Below the pieces are notes generated by a model, which saw only the letters and a program-made list of their open reading frames with translations, searched no databases and was not told where the DNA came from. Shown here piece after piece: positions 1 through 7,550 of a stretch of DNA of 64,000 nt (position 1 is the stretch's first letter; each line of letters starts with the position of its first letter). The DNA is from Azophilus sp965220425 (GTDB lineage: Bacteria > Pseudomonadota > Gammaproteobacteria > Pseudomonadales > Azotimanducaceae), in contig OZ244830.1 in NCBI GenBank assembly GCA_965220425.1, forward strand, positions 2,604,001 through 2,668,000, given 5' to 3'. The translations under genes and the position numbers were made by a program.

Positions 1-1
1 G

Positions 2-148
2 GCCTCGATGGGCTATACGGGTTCGCCGGATCTGGAAACCATGCGCACGAAGCCGGAACTCGTCCGGGTTACCGCGGCCAGCATGACCGAAAGCCACGTG
101 CACGATGTGACGATCACCAAGGAAGCACCCAACTACCCGCTGAGTTGA
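2..148 (+). CDS. guaB: IMP dehydrogenase, C-terminal end (partial)
   Basis: The window opens inside this gene; only the last 48 residues are present. The reading frame from base 2 ends in ESHVHDVTITKEAPNYPLS and a TGA at 146-148. This matches the conserved C-terminus of bacterial IMP dehydrogenase (ESHVHDV-ITKEAPNY). The enzyme oxidises IMP to XMP with NAD+ in GMP synthesis. guaA, the next enzyme of the pathway, follows after about 40 bases, so a guaBA operon is likely. The identification rests on a short tail plus context. Confidence 0.88.
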   Translation, partial: ASMGYTGSPDLETMRTKPELVRVTAASMTESHVHDVTITKEAPNYPLS

Positions 149-186
149 TGCCGGGAACGGTGTGATCTGCAATCTGGAATTCCTGA

Positions 187-1776
187 TTGAATACGCAGGT
201 TAGGAGCGACATTCACGATCAGCAATTGCTGATCGTCGACTTCGGTTCCCAGTACACTCAGTTGATCGCCCGCCGGGTGCGGGAAGTGGGCGTCTATTGC
301 GAGATTCTGCCCTTTGACCATGACCCGCAAGATCTGGGCGAGCGGGCCCGGAAGGCGCGGGGCATCGTCCTGTCCGGCGGTCCGGAGTCGGTTACCGCGG
401 GGGCGTCTCCGCGCATACCGGCCAACCTGCTCGACATCGACTGCCCGGTCCTCGGCATCTGCTACGGCATGCAGGCCATGGCTGCCCAGCTTGGGGGTAC
501 GGTAAGCCCCTCCAACCGGCGTGAATTCGGCCATGCGGCGGTCGAGGTGGCGAACGGCTCGCGCCTCTTGGGAGCGCTCGACTTCGATCCCGGCAACCGG
601 TTGCCCGTATGGATGAGCCATGGCGACAAGGTGACCTCGGCGCCACCGGGCTTCTGCATTACCGCATCGACGGAAAGCGCGCTCATCGCCGCCATGGAGC
701 ACGAATCGCACCCCTGGTTCGGCTTGCAGTTTCACCCCGAGGTGACCCATACCCGGCAGGGCGGGGAGATATACCGCCGCTTTGCGCTGGATGTGTGCGG
801 CTGCGACGGGCTCTGGACGCCGGGCAACATCGTTGCCGACGCCGTCGACCACGCCCGCCGGCTGGTCGGCGAAGAGCCGGTGGTGCTCGGCCTGTCCGGC
901 GGTGTGGACTCGAGCGTGGTGGCGGCACTGCTGTCCAGCGCCATCGGCGGGCAACTCACCTGCGTGTTCGTGGACAACGGGTTGCTGCGCAAGAACGAGC
1001 GCGAGGAAGTGGAAACCACCTTTGCGCCATCGAACGCCTTGAATCTGAAGCTGGTCACCGTGGATGCCCGGGCCGAGTTCTATGCCGGGCTTGCCGGAGT
1101 CGAAGACCCGGAAGCCAAGCGCAAGGTAATCGGCAATACCTTCATCGATGTGTTCGAACGGGAAGCAAGGCAATTCGAAGGGGTGGCCTGGCTGGCCCAG
1201 GGCACGATCTACCCGGACGTGATCGAGTCCGCCGCCAGCGCGTACGGCAAGGCGCACGTCATCAAGTCGCACCACAACGTGGGCGGGCTGCCCGAGCGCA
1301 TGTCGTTCAAGCTCATCGAGCCGTTGCGGGAACTGTTCAAGGACGAGGTACGCAAGATCGGCCTGCACCTGGGGCTGCCGCGGGAACTGGTGTACCGGCA
1401 TCCGTTCCCGGGACCCGGACTTGGCGTACGGATCCTCGGCGAGGTAACACCCGAGTATTGCGACATCCTGCGCGAGGCGGATGCCCTATTCATCGAGGAA
1501 CTCAGGGCCGCGGACTACTACGACCGGGTGAGCCAGGCATTCGCCGTCTTTCTGCCGGTGAAGTCCGTCGGCGTGGTCGGGGACGCGCGCCGCTACGAGC
1601 CGGTAATAGCGCTGCGTGCCGTGGAGACGGTCGATTTCATGACGGCCCGCTGGGCGCACCTGCCCTATGCGCTGATCGAGCGGGTATCGAACCGTATCGT
1701 CAATGAGATTGCAGCGGTTTCCAGAGTGGTGTACGACGTGTCCAGCAAGCCGCCGGCGACGATTGAGTGGGAGTAG
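187..1776 (+). CDS. guaA: GMP synthase (glutamine-hydrolysing)
   Basis: Converts XMP, ATP and glutamine to GMP in the cytoplasm. At 529 residues it has the usual full length. The N-terminal class I glutaminase domain carries the nucleophile Cys92 in GICYGMQ and His183/Glu185 in FHPEVTH. The ATP pyrophosphatase domain has the P-loop SGGVDSS at 237-243. The C-terminal dimerisation domain ends in the family signature KPPATIEWE. The start is uncertain. The frame opens with TTG at 187 and no ATG lies near the conserved DIHxxxxLIVDFGSQ region. A good Shine-Dalgarno (TAGGAG, 201-206) sits 4 bases before an in-frame ATT at 211, the Ile of the conserved IH pair. It follows guaB closely. Confidence 0.97.
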   Translation: MNTQVRSDIHDQQLLIVDFGSQYTQLIARRVREVGVYCEILPFDHDPQDLGERARKARGIVLSGGPESVTAGASPRIPANLLDIDCPVLGICYGMQAMAAQLGGTVSPSNRREFGHAAVEVANGSRLLGALDFDPGNRLPVWMSHGDKVTSAPPGFCITASTESALIAAMEHESHPWFGLQFHPEVTHTRQGGEIYRRFALDVCGCDGLWTPGNIVADAVDHARRLVGEEPVVLGLSGGVDSSVVAALLSSAIGGQLTCVFVDNGLLRKNEREEVETTFAPSNALNLKLVTVDARAEFYAGLAGVEDPEAKRKVIGNTFIDVFEREARQFEGVAWLAQGTIYPDVIESAASAYGKAHVIKSHHNVGGLPERMSFKLIEPLRELFKDEVRKIGLHLGLPRELVYRHPFPGPGLGVRILGEVTPEYCDILREADALFIEELRAADYYDRVSQAFAVFLPVKSVGVVGDARRYEPVIALRAVETVDFMTARWAHLPYALIERVSNRIVNEIAAVSRVVYDVSSKPPATIEWE

Positions 1777-2035
1777 CCGGTGTGGATCGGCGACAGAATC
1801 ATCGTCGAGCCGATACCAACAGGAAACCGGCCCGGCCCGTGGGGCAAATCGCCCAACGGCCATCTCCGCGGTTCCGCGTTGTTTCGCTACAATGGGTCAT
1901 CGATGCGAGCGTCGTATGGTCATTATCGCCCCGGCTGCCCTGGTCAGGGTCCAGGGTTCGACTACCGTCGCCCGCTCCACTGCGCACCGAATCTATATGG
2001 GAGCGAATCCGTTGACTGTAGCCACAGACGATCTG

Positions 2036-3670
2036 ATGCGACTGCTCAAGCGCGCCTCCCCGGGCCTGATTCTGCTGGTCACGGCGACCCTTGCCGCGGC
2101 CCAGGCGCCCATTGTCCAGCCGGGCGCGCCGGGTGAACCGGCGCGAGAGCTGACTGCCGAAGAGGCGATCGATATCGCCGTTTCGAGTTACTCGCCGGAC
2201 GACGTCAGGTTCATGCAGGACATGATTCCGCACCATCACCAGGCCGTCCAGATGGCCGAACTCGTGGCTGATCGCACGAACCGGCCGGAGCTGGCCGATG
2301 CGGCCGGGCGCATCAATCTCTCTCAGCGAGACGAGATCGAGTTCATGGAAAAATGGCTTGGCGAGCGCGGCGAGCCGGCGCCGGATCCGTCCGACCACGC
2401 TGCGATGCACACCGACCATCGAATGGCCGGCATGGCCACGCCACGGCAAATGGCTGAACTCGCCGCGTCGGCGGGCATCGACTTCGATCGGATGTTCCTC
2501 AAGTTGATGATTACGCACCACGAAGGCGCGGTAACGATGGCGGAGGAACTGCTCGAACAGCCGGGTTCGGCGTACGACCCGGTGTTGTTCGAGTTCACGA
2601 CGGACGTCACCAACGATCAGACCGCGGAAATCGAGCGGATGCACGCATTGCTCATCACCCTGTCCGACGACCCGCGCGCCGGTCTCCCGGCCGGGTTCGA
2701 CGATGCCGGCCAGGTGCTGATGAACCTGGAACTCGTGGCCTCGCTGCCCAAACCGCCCGGCTTCTACGACCCGAAGAATCCAGGCGAGTTGCCGCCTGAG
2801 CGCCCGCGGGAGGAGGCTCGCGATGCAGCCGGGGACGGCGAAGCGGCCGAAGACGGCGAAGATGTGGAATACGCAGATGTCGGAGACGGCCAAGATGCGG
2901 GGCACGGGGAAGATGCCGACGACGCCGAAGACGACGAAGAATGGGACCGCACCCCGCTGCTGAGTTTTTCCAACACCGACATGGCCTTCAGGGACGATGT
3001 CATGATTGCCGGCAGCTACCACGGTTTCAATATCTATCGGCTGGTCGAAGGAGGCTTGCCGCGGCAACTCAGCTCCGTGGTATGCCCGGGCGGGCAGGGC
3101 GACGTCTCGATCGTCGGCGATCTCCTGATCATGTCGGTGGAGGAGATCCGGGGGCGGCTCGACTGCGGGCTCGAAGGCATTGCCGAGGACGTGAGCGACG
3201 ACCGGTTTCGCGGACTTCGCCTGTTCGACATCAGCGACCTCGGCCGGCCGGTGCAGGTGGGCGCGGTGCAGACCTGCCGCGGCTCGCACACCCATTCGAT
3301 TGTCGCAGCGGAAGAGGACAGCATCATCGTCTACAACTCCGGCACCTCCCGGATCCGCGATGAGGAGGAGATGGAAGGATGCATCGACGAATCGCCCGGC
3401 GACAACCGGACTGCGCTGTTCCGCATCGACGTTGTCGAGATCCCCGTTGACGATCCTGGCAGCGCGCGCATCGTCCACAGCCCCGCCGTGTTCGCCGATC
3501 CGAGGACGGCACCCTGGCGGGCCTGTGGCGCGGCGGCGACCATGGCGATGACACGCAGGAAACCAGCGCCACCGACCAGTGTCACGACATCACCGTGTTC
3601 CCCGAGCGCGAGATTGCCGCCGGCGCGTGCTCGGGCAACGGCATCCTGTTCGATATCTCCGATCCCCTGA
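2036..3670 (+). CDS. Secreted DUF305 / LVIVD-repeat protein, N-terminal part (frameshifted)
   Basis: The start at 2036 gives a clean signal peptide (MRLLKRASPGLILLVTATLAAAQA); an in-frame ATG at 1997 only adds 13 residues ahead of it. Residues about 50-210 form a DUF305 domain with its two histidine motifs, PHHHQAVQMAE (65-75) and THHEGAVTMAEE (160-171), a family linked to copper handling. A very acidic Asp/Glu/Gly linker follows, then the start of an LVIVD-type beta-propeller (SYHGFNIYRL, GLRLFDISDLGRP). After VFADP, near base 3500, the frame runs into unrelated Arg/Pro/Ala-rich sequence and stops at 3670. The true continuation is in another frame (3595-4518). One extra G near 3500 would restore a single protein of about 827 residues. 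This could be a real lesion or a sequence error. Confidence 0.75.
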   Translation: MRLLKRASPGLILLVTATLAAAQAPIVQPGAPGEPARELTAEEAIDIAVSSYSPDDVRFMQDMIPHHHQAVQMAELVADRTNRPELADAAGRINLSQRDEIEFMEKWLGERGEPAPDPSDHAAMHTDHRMAGMATPRQMAELAASAGIDFDRMFLKLMITHHEGAVTMAEELLEQPGSAYDPVLFEFTTDVTNDQTAEIERMHALLITLSDDPRAGLPAGFDDAGQVLMNLELVASLPKPPGFYDPKNPGELPPERPREEARDAAGDGEAAEDGEDVEYADVGDGQDAGHGEDADDAEDDEEWDRTPLLSFSNTDMAFRDDVMIAGSYHGFNIYRLVEGGLPRQLSSVVCPGGQGDVSIVGDLLIMSVEEIRGRLDCGLEGIAEDVSDDRFRGLRLFDISDLGRPVQVGAVQTCRGSHTHSIVAAEEDSIIVYNSGTSRIRDEEEMEGCIDESPGDNRTALFRIDVVEIPVDDPGSARIVHSPAVFADPRTAPWRACGAAATMAMTRRKPAPPTSVTTSPCSPSARLPPARARATASCSISPIP

Positions 3671-4518
3671 ACCCGCGGCGCATCGATGCGGTGGTCGACA
3701 AGGGTTTTGCCTACTGGCACTCGGCGACGTTCAACAACGACGGCACCAAGGTCCTGTTTACCGATGAATGGGGCGGCGGCAGCATGCCGCGCTGCCGTGC
3801 CTTCGATCCGCTCGACTGGGGCGCGGATGCCTTCTACGACATCGTTGGCGGCCGGCTCGAGTTTCGCAGCTACTTCAAGATGCCGGCGCCGCAGGTCGAG
3901 CAGGAAAACTGCGTGGCGCACAATGGCTCCGTCGTGCCGGTGCCGGGCCGCGACATCTTCGTTCAGGCCTGGTATCAGGGAGGTATCTCGGTGATCGATT
4001 TTACCGATTCGGCCAACCCGGTCGAGATCGCCTATTTCGATCGTGGTCCCATCGATGCGGAACACCTGATTCTCGGCGGATTCTGGTCAGCCTATTGGTA
4101 CGCAGGAAAAATCTACGCTACCGGGATCGTCCGCGGACTGGATGTCCTGTCACTGGTACCGAGCGAATTCCTGTCCGAAAACGAAATTGCCGCGGCTCGG
4201 GTTGCCGGCCAGGGCAGCGTGTTCAATCCGCAGCAGCAATGGAGCTTTGACTGGCCGGCCGAGCCGGTCGTAGCCCGGGCCTATCTCGACCAGCTCGAAC
4301 GCGACAGTGCGCTGTCGCCGTCGTTCGCAGCCGAACTCGATGCGGCGCTGGGCCGCTCGGCATCGGCGCTGCAGAGGGGCGTGCGCGACGAACAGTTGGC
4401 CACACGGCTCGAATCGCTGGCTACAGCGGTGGAAAGGGGCGCGGGCAAGGGCATCACGACGGCGCGCCGGGCTGAGTTGTCAGCGACATTGGGCGGGATT
4501 GCAGCCAGGTTGCGCTAG
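3595..4518 (+). CDS. LVIVD-repeat protein, C-terminal part of the frameshifted gene
   Basis: Continues the propeller of the preceding ORF (GILFDISDPLNPRRID, GGISVIDFTDSANPVEIAYF). In this frame the homologous reading extends upstream to about base 3500 (EDGTLAGLWRGGDHGDD, then ATDQCHDITVFPE), where it meets the end of the other ORF's coherent sequence. The ATG at 3595 is therefore probably not a real start. The C-terminal 100 residues are helical and Ala/Arg-rich. The stop TAG (4516-4518) is also the first base group of the palindromic element at 4516-4764. The product would be periplasmic or extracellular if translated as one protein with its signal peptide. Confidence 0.7.
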   Translation: MFPEREIAAGACSGNGILFDISDPLNPRRIDAVVDKGFAYWHSATFNNDGTKVLFTDEWGGGSMPRCRAFDPLDWGADAFYDIVGGRLEFRSYFKMPAPQVEQENCVAHNGSVVPVPGRDIFVQAWYQGGISVIDFTDSANPVEIAYFDRGPIDAEHLILGGFWSAYWYAGKIYATGIVRGLDVLSLVPSEFLSENEIAAARVAGQGSVFNPQQQWSFDWPAEPVVARAYLDQLERDSALSPSFAAELDAALGRSASALQRGVRDEQLATRLESLATAVERGAGKGITTARRAELSATLGGIAARLR

Positions 4519-4764
4519 CCCGCATATTGCACCAAGCCGCTTATCCAGATGACGAATTCCATTTGATTTTGCTCACATTGGTTGCACTGTTCGGCTTTCT
4601 GTCGTGGTACGAACTGCGCTGGCCACGCCCTCGCTGGTCTTTTGCCCGTGTGCGCGCACGTGCTCCCTCCACCATAGCTACGGCTATGATTCCGGTCGCG
4701 AGTACGCGCACACGGGCAAAATCCTGCGCGATCATCGCGGCCCTTGGTGCAATATGCGGGCTAG
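4516..4764. mobile_element. MITE-1 copy a (250-bp palindromic element)
   Basis: Non-coding. The two ends are near-perfect inverted repeats of about 22 bases (TAGCCCGCATATTGCACCAA... at the left, its complement at the right). Inside is a second, perfect 17-base inverted repeat (4640-4656 with 4705-4721, core GCCCGTGTGCGC). Two related copies lie at 28831-29122 and 51192-51484. The left end coincides with the stop codon of the preceding gene, and CTAG is seen at both borders. No transposase is encoded, so it would have to move in trans. Confidence 0.85.
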
Positions 4765-4869
4765 TGGGAGTGGTTGGCCCCGGTACGGGACCGGCGGGCG
4801 ATTCGAAGCCCGGGCTTGACGTGGGGTTGGTCACCCTCCGGGGCTTGCGGGGCAGGTAGAATCGGCGAC

Positions 4870-6675
4870 ATGAAGGAAGAAGAACAGGCACCCGCCCGCT
4901 CCCCGCCGAATGCGCCCGGCCTTGACGAACGCTGGCTCGCCTACGTGCCGCTACTGGGTGTGCTGCTGCGCTATCAGCGCGGCGACTTTCAATTCGACCT
5001 GGTGGCCGGGTTGGTGGTCGCCATCATCTCCGTACCCAAGTCGATGGCCTATGCCTTTCTGGCCGGGCTGCCTCCCCAGGCCGGGCTGTACGCCTGTCTG
5101 TTGCCCATGTTGGCCTATACCGTCCTCGGCTCCTCACGCCACCTGATTGTGGGGCCGGTGGCCGTGGCGGCGCTCATGGTGGCGGCCGCCATCGGCCAGC
5201 ATGCACCCTACTTCGAAGGGGGCCACATGGCCGTGACCACGGTGATCTGCGTCGAAGCGGGGCTCTTCCTGCTGCTGCTCCGGGTCACCCAGATGGGGGG
5301 CGTCGTACACCTCCTGAGTTACCCGGTGATCACCGGCTTCATCAATGCTGCGGCAGTGCTCATCATTCTGAGCCAGTTGAACGGTTTTACCGGCATTACC
5401 AAGGAAGAGGGCGTCATCCCCATCGCCGCGCTCTGGGGCGTGGTAACGGACATCGGCTCACTCAATCCGGCTACCCTGTTGCTTGCCGTCGGCAGCCTCG
5501 CGCTGCTTTGGGGGGCACGCCGCTACGGCGACCGGCTCGGCGCGCGAATCTGGCCGGCGCTGGAGGGCTCGGCGGCGATATCCAGGGCCGGGCCCCTGGT
5601 GGTGCTGTTGTTCGCCACCCTGGTGGTGGCTCTGTTCGATCTGGATCTGACCTTCGGCGTGGCCACCGCCGGCCATATCCCCGGCGGCTTGCCGGAATTG
5701 ACGCTACCGCCGCCGGACCCGCTGATGTGGCTGCAGGTAATGCCCTCGGCGGCCATGATCGCGGCGGTGGTCTTTGTGGAGAGCTACACCATCGGCTCCT
5801 CCCTGGCCGTGCGCGAGCGCATCCGGCTGGATAATCCCCAGGAACTCCTGGCTCTCGGTGTGGCCAATCTTACCGCCGGATTCTCCGGAGCCACACCGGT
5901 GGCCGGCAGCTTCTCGGGCAGCAGCGTCAACTACCAGGCCGGCGCCCGCACGCCAGTCAGTTCGCTGATTTGCGTACTGGCGATACTGGTGGTTCTGCTG
6001 GTTGCCACGCCGCTCTTCAAGGACCTGCCCCAGGCCACCCTCGCGGCGATCGTGATGATCTCCGTGGTCGGCCTGATCGATCTCGGTTCGGTACACCGCC
6101 ACTGGCGTTTCTACCGGGAAGACGGCGTGACGGAACTGGTGACCTTCGTCACCGTGCTCGCCTTTGGCGTTGAGAGCGGCCTGATCGCCGGGGTGCTGCT
6201 TTCGATTGCGTTTTTCGTGCGCCGCTCCAGCCGCCCCCAGGTCACCCTGGTGGGCCGTATCGGTGAATCCGACAGCTTTCGCGCCGTGCGCCGGCACGAC
6301 ACGGAAACCCGCGATCACATTGCCGCCATCCGCGTGGACGCGAACTTCATTTTCGCCAACGCCGACTACATCGAGACCCAGTTGCACCGCATCGTCAGCG
6401 GCCAGCCGGCCACCCACCATGTGGTGCTGGTGTGTAGCGCCATCAACGTCATCGACGTGAGCGGCGTCGAGATGCTGGTGCGCCTGAACGACACCCTGAA
6501 CCAGCAGGGCATCAGGCTGCATCTTTCCGATGTCAAGTCGTCGGTTCTGGAACAACTCCAGCGTTCCAGGCTGCTCGGCGAACTGAGCGGCCGGCTGTTC
6601 TTCAGCACCGCCGATGCCATGACCACACTGGAGAGCGAGGCGGCCGCGGGCGAAGCGGTTCAAGCCGGCAGCTAA
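4870..6675 (+). CDS. SulP-family anion transporter with STAS domain
   Basis: Inner-membrane transporter of the SLC26/SulP family (sulfate, bicarbonate or dicarboxylate; substrate not deducible). About 400 residues of hydrophobic segments contain the family signature near the N-terminus (VAIISVPKSMAYAFLAGLPPQ... GLYACLLPMLAY). A cytoplasmic STAS domain occupies roughly residues 450-590 (FIFANADYIETQL, VIDVSGVEML). The start at ATG 4870 is chosen because the family N-terminus follows directly; the frame is open further upstream but that part is not SulP-like. Length is 601 residues, normal for the family. A gamma-carbonic anhydrase lies further downstream, but distance makes functional pairing speculative. 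Confidence 0.92.
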   Translation: MKEEEQAPARSPPNAPGLDERWLAYVPLLGVLLRYQRGDFQFDLVAGLVVAIISVPKSMAYAFLAGLPPQAGLYACLLPMLAYTVLGSSRHLIVGPVAVAALMVAAAIGQHAPYFEGGHMAVTTVICVEAGLFLLLLRVTQMGGVVHLLSYPVITGFINAAAVLIILSQLNGFTGITKEEGVIPIAALWGVVTDIGSLNPATLLLAVGSLALLWGARRYGDRLGARIWPALEGSAAISRAGPLVVLLFATLVVALFDLDLTFGVATAGHIPGGLPELTLPPPDPLMWLQVMPSAAMIAAVVFVESYTIGSSLAVRERIRLDNPQELLALGVANLTAGFSGATPVAGSFSGSSVNYQAGARTPVSSLICVLAILVVLLVATPLFKDLPQATLAAIVMISVVGLIDLGSVHRHWRFYREDGVTELVTFVTVLAFGVESGLIAGVLLSIAFFVRRSSRPQVTLVGRIGESDSFRAVRRHDTETRDHIAAIRVDANFIFANADYIETQLHRIVSGQPATHHVVLVCSAINVIDVSGVEMLVRLNDTLNQQGIRLHLSDVKSSVLEQLQRSRLLGELSGRLFFSTADAMTTLESEAAAGEAVQAGS

Positions 6676-6696
6676 TCGGTCGCCAAAACGCGTAAA

Positions 6697-7197
6697 ATGC
6701 AGTTCCACTATCGTGTGGGAGTGAGCGGCACAATCGACGCGCTCGATGCCGACTGGATGCGCCAGGCGCTCGAACTGGCGGAACAGGCCGCGGGCCTTGG
6801 AGAGGTGCCGGTCGGGGCGGTGCTCGTCCAGGACAACGGCAGCGGGGGTGTGGTCGTCGGGCGGGGCAGTAACGGGGTTGTCGGCGGCGCCGATCCCACG
6901 GCTCATGCGGAGATCAACGCACTGCGCGACGCCGCTTCCCGGCTCGGCAACTACCGGTTGCCGGACACCACGCTGTACGTGACCGTGGAGCCCTGTCTGA
7001 TGTGTGCCGGAGCGCTGGTGCATGCCCGGGTGAAGCGGCTGGTATTCGGTGCGCGCGAGCCTCGTACCGGGGCTGTAGTCAGCCACCTCCGGGCGCTGGA
7101 GAGTGCAGCGCACAATCACCGGGTCGATGCCTGCGAGGGAGTACTGGCCGAGGAGTGCGCATCCCTGATGCAACGGTTTTTTCGGGAAAGGCGCTAG
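6697..7197 (+). CDS. tadA: tRNA-specific adenosine deaminase
   Basis: Deaminates A34 to inosine in tRNA-Arg(ACG). The zinc deaminase motif is complete: His70-Ala-Glu72 (HAEINAL) and Cys100/Cys103 in PCLMCAG. The 166-residue length fits TadA. The start is uncertain: ATG 6697 has no clear Shine-Dalgarno, and the conserved domain begins only at DADWMRQAL (residue 17). The stop codon TAG (7195-7197) forms the left border of a palindromic element. tadA near guaBA and purL is a common gammaproteobacterial arrangement. Confidence 0.95.
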   Translation: MQFHYRVGVSGTIDALDADWMRQALELAEQAAGLGEVPVGAVLVQDNGSGGVVVGRGSNGVVGGADPTAHAEINALRDAASRLGNYRLPDTTLYVTVEPCLMCAGALVHARVKRLVFGAREPRTGAVVSHLRALESAAHNHRVDACEGVLAEECASLMQRFFRERR

Positions 7198-7460
7198 TGT
7201 CCTGTGTCACAAATACGTTGCATTTCAGAGGGCGCAAAACCGCCGAGGGCAAGGCGCGGTCCGCAGCGAATGTCTGGACCTTTGCAAGGGCCGCAACACC
7301 GCCATCGGTGGTTTTGCGCCCTCCCGAAGGGCGCGCCGCACAAGGGCTGTGGCGTTGTTGCGACCCTTGGCCGTATGCCGGATACGCCCGGCGGACCGCG
7401 CCTGGCCACAGCCCTTGTGCGGCACGCTGAAACGTAACGTATTTGTGACACAGGACACTA
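7195..7460. mobile_element. IS630/Tc1-like MITE, 266 bp
   Basis: Perfect 25-base terminal inverted repeats starting TAGTGTCCTGTGTCACAAAT, with TA at both borders, as expected for a TA target duplication. Inside are two more strong inverted repeats: GGGCGCAAAACC pairing with GGTTTTGCGCCC, and a perfect 19-base pair (GCCGCACAAGGGCTGTGGC and its complement at about 7336 and 7402). It would fold into two long hairpins. It is non-coding; ORFs across it are shadows of the palindrome. The left TA is the TA of the tadA stop codon. The ends resemble those at 43723 and 54904 (TAGTG-C). Confidence 0.88.
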
Positions 7461-7550
7461 GCGAGGCGATACCGCAAGCCCGACGAGACAGCGGCCAACG
7501 GGTGAGAACTTGACTGATTTGACAACCATTATCCGCGAACAAGAGGTCTA

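Noticed and set aside
4519..4859. Small ORFs inside MITE-1 copies (also at 28871 and 51232)
   Set aside because: They follow the palindrome, differ between copies and have no ribosome sites. Only the terminal ATG used by pilX appears real.
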